Shown here: positions 59,814 through 64,000 of the stretch, one piece after another | How positions within the stretch are numbered: the stretch's first letter is position 1 | Layout: each line of letters opens with the position of its first letter | Source of the DNA: G942493275 sp942493275 | Lineage (GTDB): Bacteria > Actinomycetota > Coriobacteriia > Anaerosomatales > PHET01 | Assembly (NCBI GenBank): GCA_942493275.1 | Contig: OW818687.1 | Location: 620,001 to 684,000, forward strand | DNA: 64,000 nt | Direction: 5' to 3' | Translations under genes and position numbers: made by a program | Notes under the pieces: model-generated | The model's database searches: none | What the model saw: the letters and a program-made list of their open reading frames with translations, nothing else | Told to the model about the DNA's origin: nothing

Positions 59814-61301
59814 CTATCCGATACGGCGACGCGGCAAGACGATCGTGAACGTCGTCCCTTCGCCCACAATACTCTCTGCGGTGATGGTTCCGCCCATGCT
59901 CTTGATGATGCTGTCGGCGATCGCGAGGCCGAGTCCAAAGCCCGCCTCGCCGCCGGCGCGGGCTCGCTCGCTGCGGAAGAAGCGGTCGAAGATCCGCGGC
60001 AGCTCCTCGGCCGGAATGCCCTTGCCGGTGTCGGAGATGATGATCGCCGCGGTGTCGCGACGACGCTGCGTCTGCAAGGAGACGCGCCCTCCCTCGGGCG
60101 TGTACTTAGCGGCATTGTCGAGCAGGATGGCTATGACGTCTTCGACGCGGCCGGGATCTCCGACCAAGACGAACGGCTCCTGGTCCGGCCCCACGAACTC
60201 GAGGTCCTTGTCGAGGTAGCGGCTCGCGACGGTCGCCAGCCGCTCGCGGGCCAGCGCATTGAGATCGAACTTCTCGGACTTGAGCCGCAGGCCTTCGTCG
60301 GCGTGCAGGAGGTTCAGCAGGTCGCTCGTGAGACGCGACATCCTCTTGGACTCGCGGTCGATGGCGTCGATGGCCTCCTCGCGGACTGTCGGGTCCTCCG
60401 CCCCCCACGCTCTGAGGATGCTGGTGTATCCGCGAATGCCCGCCACGGGCGTCGCGAGCTCGTGCGATGCGTCGGCGACGAAGCGGCCCTGGGCCTCAGA
60501 GCGCCTCTGAAGCCGCTCGATCAGGCGGTTGAGCGAGTTCGCCAACTCCCCGATCTCGTTCTCGGCGCCCACGGGGAGTCGCTCGTCGAGACGGCCCGCA
60601 TCGATGGAGTCGGCGGCTTTGCGCAGGTCGCGCACCAGCCCGAGCACCCACACCATCGAGGTCTGCATCAGCACGACCATGACGAGCATCGCGACGAGTG
60701 CGAGGATCGCCATCGGAGGTCGGATGGCGTCGATGATGCGCTCTTCGAGGTTCGGCGTGTAGGCAACGTCGAGGACACCGACCTCGCCGCCGGGAAGCGG
60801 CACCGGAACGTGGACGATCGGATGACCGAGATCCGCCTGGCCAAACAGCCCGGAACCGAGGCTGCCCGACTCGGCCACGCTCGTGACGGCCTTGCCCGAC
60901 GCGAGGGCCCTGAGGCGCTCCTCCGACTGTCCGTCTCGGATGGCATCGGGTAATGACGCCCAGTACAACGCACCGTCGGCGCTGTAGAGAGCGATGCCGG
61001 ACTCCTCGAGTCCGACGCGAGATACCAGACTCGGCAGCTCGCGCTTGAACCGGGCCATCGTCTCTTCGGCGCGCTCCTCGCCGGTCAGTCCCTCAGTCGC
61101 GGCCTCGATCTCGGCGGTGATGAGGGTCTCGCGCACGAGTGCTTCGGTGATGGCCGCGTTGCGCTCGGCAGCGGTGTAGGCGGCCTCGCGGCTGCCGTTG
61201 GTGACGATGACGTAGGTCGTCAGGGCGACGCCGCCGACGACGAACATCGCGAAGACGACGGAGACGACCAGCAGCAGGCTTCTGAGGGACGGACGAGGCA
61301 C
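59814..61301 (-). CDS. sensor histidine kinase
   Basis: 495 aa. Helix, extracytoplasmic sensor domain (about 35-155), second helix, HAMP, HisKA with phospho-His near 277 (VADASHELATPVAGIRGYT), and HATPase with N-box LDNAAKYTPEGG, G1 SDTGKGIPAEE and G2 GFGLGLAI. It senses an unknown external signal. The GTG start overlaps the stop of the response regulator (TAGTG), so the two form a two-component pair. Confidence 0.94.
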   Translation of the reverse strand: MPRPSLRSLLLVVSVVFAMFVVGGVALTTYVIVTNGSREAAYTAAERNAAITEALVRETLITAEIEAATEGLTGEERAEETMARFKRELPSLVSRVGLEESGIALYSADGALYWASLPDAIRDGQSEERLRALASGKAVTSVAESGSLGSGLFGQADLGHPIVHVPVPLPGGEVGVLDVAYTPNLEERIIDAIRPPMAILALVAMLVMVVLMQTSMVWVLGLVRDLRKAADSIDAGRLDERLPVGAENEIGELANSLNRLIERLQRRSEAQGRFVADASHELATPVAGIRGYTSILRAWGAEDPTVREEAIDAIDRESKRMSRLTSDLLNLLHADEGLRLKSEKFDLNALARERLATVASRYLDKDLEFVGPDQEPFVLVGDPGRVEDVIAILLDNAAKYTPEGGRVSLQTQRRRDTAAIIISDTGKGIPAEELPRIFDRFFRSERARAGGEAGFGLGLAIADSIIKSMGGTITAESIVGEGTTFTIVLPRRRIG

Positions 61302-61987
61302 TAGGTCCTCGAGAAGAAGTAGCCCACGCCCCGAATCGTACGGATGATCTGGTTGTCGTTGTCGCCGATCTTGTTGCGCACGTGGCAGACGAAGACCTCG
61401 ATGACGTTGCTGTCCGAGGTGTGCTGGCCGCCCCAGACGGTCTCGAGGATCTCGTCGCGCGAGATGACCCGCCCGGCGTTGGTCACGAAGAACTCGAGGA
61501 GGTCGTACTCCTTCGCGGTGAACGTCACCGGATGACCGTCGACGGTGACGCTGCGCGAGGCCGGATCGATCTCGACGCCGGCCGCCTTGTACTGCGGCGC
61601 GGGCTTATCATGCTCGCTGCGCTTGAGCAGTGCGCGGATGCGTGAGAGCAGCTCGGGCACCTCGAAGGGCTTGCGCAGGTAGTCGTCAGCGCCGGCGTCG
61701 AAGCCGGTCACCACGTCCTGGGTCTCGGACCGGGCGGTGAGCATCAGGATCGGCATGTTCTCGCCGCGCTCGCGAAGCGTACGGGCGACCTCGATGCCGT
61801 CGATGCCCGGAAGCATCAGGTCGAGGACGATCAGATCGGGAGCAAAATCGCCAGCTTCGACCAATGCGGTGGTGCCGTCGGTGACCCGTCGGACATCAAA
61901 ACCCGCGTGGCCGAGCTCGAGCTCGACGAAACGACCGATGGTGGCATCGTCTTCCACGATGAGGATACGAGCCTGACCGTCGCTCAT
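61301..61987 (-). CDS. OmpR-family response regulator
   Basis: 228 aa. Receiver with acidic EDD (12-14), phospho-acceptor Asp56 (IVLDLMLPG) and Lys in LRKPFEV, followed by a winged-helix OmpR-type effector ending NQIIRTIRGVGYFF. ATG with GGAGGTAGGC. It partners the kinase encoded immediately downstream. No operator can be assigned. Confidence 0.95.
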   Translation of the reverse strand: MSDGQARILIVEDDATIGRFVELELGHAGFDVRRVTDGTTALVEAGDFAPDLIVLDLMLPGIDGIEVARTLRERGENMPILMLTARSETQDVVTGFDAGADDYLRKPFEVPELLSRIRALLKRSEHDKPAPQYKAAGVEIDPASRSVTVDGHPVTFTAKEYDLLEFFVTNAGRVISRDEILETVWGGQHTSDSNVIEVFVCHVRNKIGDNDNQIIRTIRGVGYFFSRT

Positions 61988-62032
61988 GCCTACCTCCCAA
62001 TCAATGAAGTGTTCTCAGGGAACTGATTCCCG

Positions 62033-63055
62033 TCAGGGCAGCAGTGTCTCCGCGATCTGGACCGCATTCAGGGCCGCACCCTTACGAAGCTGGTCTGCGA
62101 CCACCCACATCGCGAGTCCGTTCTCGACGGATGAATCCACGCGAAGGCGCCCGACGTAGGTGTCGTCCGTCCCCTCGAGCATCGCCGGCATCGGATACGA
62201 CTTGTCCGCCGGCTCGTCCATCACCGTGATACCCGGCGCAGCTTCGAGCGCCGCTCGAGCAGCCTCCACCGAGACCGGCGCCGCGAACTCCACGTTGATC
62301 GCCTCGGAGTGACAGCGAAGCACCGGCACGCGCACGCACGTGGCGGCGACTTCGACCTCCGGCGCGTGCATGATCTTCTTGGTCTCGGCGACCATCTTCC
62401 ACTCTTCCTTGGTGGAGCCGTCCTCCAGGAAGACATCGATCTGCGGGATGCAGTTGAAGGCGATGCGGTGCGCAAACTCCTGGACCGTGATCTCCTGGTT
62501 CATCAGGAAATCGCGTGACTGCGCGTAGAGCTCGTCCATCGCGGCTGCGCCCGCTCCAGAGGCCGCCTGGTAGGTCGAGACCACCACGCGCCTGATCGGC
62601 GCGAGATCGTGCAGCGGCTTGAGCGCGACGACCATCTGGATGGTCGAGCAGTTGGGGTTGGCGATCACGCCGGGGTGCCACGCCACGTCACAGGGGTTAA
62701 CCTCCGGCACCACGAGCGGCACGTCCTCGTCCATGCGAAACGCCGACGAGTTGTCGATCATCACACAGCCCGCCGAGACAACCGCCTGGCGAAACTCCTT
62801 GCTCACGCCGGCACCGGCGGAGAACAGGGCGATGTCGACGCCCTCGAAGCTCGCCGGGGTCATCTCTTCGACCGTGAGCTCACCGCCTGCGAAGGGCATC
62901 TTCTTGCCGGCCGAACGCGCGGACGCGAGCGCCACGATCCGCTCGGCGGGAAACGAACGCTGCTCGAGCACTTTGAGCATCTCGCGCCCGACGGCGCCGG
63001 TCACACCTGCGACCGCGACAACGGGGCGGGCGGGCATCGGATGATTCCAGGTCAT
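62033..63055 (-). CDS. asd: aspartate-semialdehyde dehydrogenase
   Basis: 340 aa. NADP-binding GVTGAVGREML, the catalytic Cys in IANPNCSTIQM (about residue 132) and the substrate-binding CHSEAINVEF with conserved His. It reduces aspartyl phosphate to aspartate semialdehyde for lysine, threonine and methionine synthesis. I choose the ATG at 63055, 10 nt after AAGGGG; the GTG at 63064 overlapping the lysC stop is too close to that site. It follows lysC in the usual lysC-asd order. Confidence 0.95.
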   Translation of the reverse strand: MTWNHPMPARPVVAVAGVTGAVGREMLKVLEQRSFPAERIVALASARSAGKKMPFAGGELTVEEMTPASFEGVDIALFSAGAGVSKEFRQAVVSAGCVMIDNSSAFRMDEDVPLVVPEVNPCDVAWHPGVIANPNCSTIQMVVALKPLHDLAPIRRVVVSTYQAASGAGAAAMDELYAQSRDFLMNQEITVQEFAHRIAFNCIPQIDVFLEDGSTKEEWKMVAETKKIMHAPEVEVAATCVRVPVLRCHSEAINVEFAAPVSVEAARAALEAAPGITVMDEPADKSYPMPAMLEGTDDTYVGRLRVDSSVENGLAMWVVADQLRKGAALNAVQIAETLLP

Positions 63056-63060
63056 CGCGC

Positions 63061-64000
63061 TCACGCCCCTTCTGCGCAGCCGCGCGAGATCTCGGCGGTG
63101 ATCTCGTCACCGGACAGGCCGAATGCGTCATGCAGGGCGCGAACGGCGACGGCGACCATGTCGCCCTCGATCACGCAGGACACACGGATGGGTGAGGTCG
63201 AGATCATGTCGAGGTTGACGCCCGCATCGGCCAGCGTGCTGAACATCTTGGCGGCGATGCCAGGGTGCGTCTTCATCCCCGCGCCGACGAGCGAGACCTT
63301 CGCGACGCTCTCGTCGACCGACCACTCACGCGCACCGAGGTCGCGGACGACGCGGTCGAGGACCGGGGTCGCTCGGCCGAGGTCGTCGATCGGGACCGTG
63401 AACGAGATGTCGGTCATGCCGTCCTCGGAGACGTTCTGGATGATCATGTCCACGTTGCAGTTCGCCTCGGCCAGACTCGTGAAGACGCGAGCCGCGACCC
63501 CGGGGGTGTCCGGCACGTCGCGAATCGTCGCTTTGGCCTCGGAGGTGTCGTGGGTGACTCCCGAGATGATCGCCTGTTCCATGGTGTCGTCGGCCTCCTT
63601 GACGATGGTGCCGGGCGTTTCGTTGAAACTCGAACGGCAGTGGATGATCACGCCGTGATTGCGTGCGAACTCGACAGAGCGCATCTGCAGGACGCCGGCG
63701 CCGCTCGCCGCCATCTCGAGCATCTCCTCGTAGCTGATCCGATCGATCTTGCGCGCGTCATGGACGATGCGCGGATCGGCGGTGTAGACGCCGTCCACGT
63801 CGGTGTAGATCTCGCATACGTCGGCCCCGATGCCAGCGGCCACGGCCACGGCCGTCGTATCCGAACCTCCCCTACCGAGCGTGGTGATCTGCCCGTCGGA
63901 GGTCGTGCCCTGGAAGCCGGCGACGATGACGATGCGCCCCTCGGCGATCGCGTTTTTCACGGCGTCGGCCCGAACCTCGGTGATCTTGGCCTTGGAGTGG
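63061..64000 (-). CDS. lysC: aspartate kinase (5' end outside window)
   Basis: The frame is open to the right edge, so the N-terminal kinase part is cut off. The visible portion includes GGSDTTAVAVAAGIGADVCEIYTDVDGV, typical of aspartokinase, the RSVEFARNHG segment, and two ACT domains (VPDTPGVAARVFTSLAEANC and THPGIAAKMFSTLADAGVN) for allosteric control by lysine or threonine. It phosphorylates aspartate, the first step of the aspartate family pathway, and is co-transcribed with asd. Confidence 0.95.
   Translation of the reverse strand, partial: HSKAKITEVRADAVKNAIAEGRIVIVAGFQGTTSDGQITTLGRGGSDTTAVAVAAGIGADVCEIYTDVDGVYTADPRIVHDARKIDRISYEEMLEMAASGAGVLQMRSVEFARNHGVIIHCRSSFNETPGTIVKEADDTMEQAIISGVTHDTSEAKATIRDVPDTPGVAARVFTSLAEANCNVDMIIQNVSEDGMTDISFTVPIDDLGRATPVLDRVVRDLGAREWSVDESVAKVSLVGAGMKTHPGIAAKMFSTLADAGVNLDMISTSPIRVSCVIEGDMVAVAVRALHDAFGLSGDEITAEISRGCAEGA

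Overview
The window is about 64 kb of GC-rich DNA that looks like the chromosome of an anaerobic, probably deep-branching actinobacterium (Coriobacteriia/OPB41-like). The inference rests on the actinobacterial order dnaK-grpE-dnaJ-hspR-clpB with an HspR box (HAIR) over the dnaK promoter, a class E sortase, frequent GTG starts and NTGA stop/start overlaps, hydrogenase maturation and nickel uptake genes, a 2x[4Fe-4S] ferredoxin, and a GEMM-I riboswitch. There is no rRNA, tRNA, CRISPR array, phage or insertion sequence, so the placement is inference. Both ends cut genes: a DUF438/hemerythrin protein at the left and aspartate kinase at the right.

Layout. 1-6 kb: oxygen/NO/iron-type sensors (DUF438-hemerythrin-PAS, bacteriohemerythrin, a cysteine-bearing Rrf2 regulator), an OFA transporter and guanine deaminase. 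6-12.7 kb: the heat-shock operon, read leftwards. 12.7-22.4 kb: a cell-surface region with two PFLPFTG-anchored proteins, one of 1562 aa with eight DUF11-like repeats, a class E sortase, and a small secreted HExxH protein behind a GEMM-I riboswitch. 22.4-30 kb: Lon, a DUF6049-like secreted protein, a PIN-TM-TPR protein, and thioredoxin reductase with thioredoxin. 30-39 kb: a NikR-controlled nickel ECF transporter followed by hypF-hypC-hypD-hypE. 39-43.4 kb: DMT transporter, phosphoglucose isomerase, phosphodiesterase, and LytTR and LuxR response regulators. 43.5-50 kb: a cyclic-di-GMP block (degenerate GGDEF with a PFLPFSG surface protein, HD-GYP, CHASE4-PAS-GGDEF-EAL). 50.3-64 kb: one long leftward run of genes: lysC-asd, an OmpR/histidine kinase pair, PocR-GAF-HD-GYP, QueT, a hydrogenase-like H-cluster domain fused to GGDEF, AmrS, DsbA, glycosyltransferase, TSUP exporter and GNAT.

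How it fits together. Two themes dominate: cyclic-dinucleotide signalling (five GGDEF/EAL/HD-GYP proteins plus the riboswitch) and sorted cell-surface proteins (three sharing PFLPF[T/S]G, plus a sortase). They meet at 15.7-22.3 kb. There a GEMM riboswitch precedes a secreted metalloprotease-like protein, divergent from the sortase and convergent with a giant adhesin. One of the adhesin's only two Pro-Pro bonds lies 16 residues before its cell-wall anchor motif. This recalls the Clostridioides difficile PPEP-1/adhesin switch but in a different phylum and with a different sortase class. The second notable protein is the fusion of an H-cluster/Fe-S sensor to an intact diguanylate cyclase, which could couple hydrogen or redox state to cyclic di-GMP.
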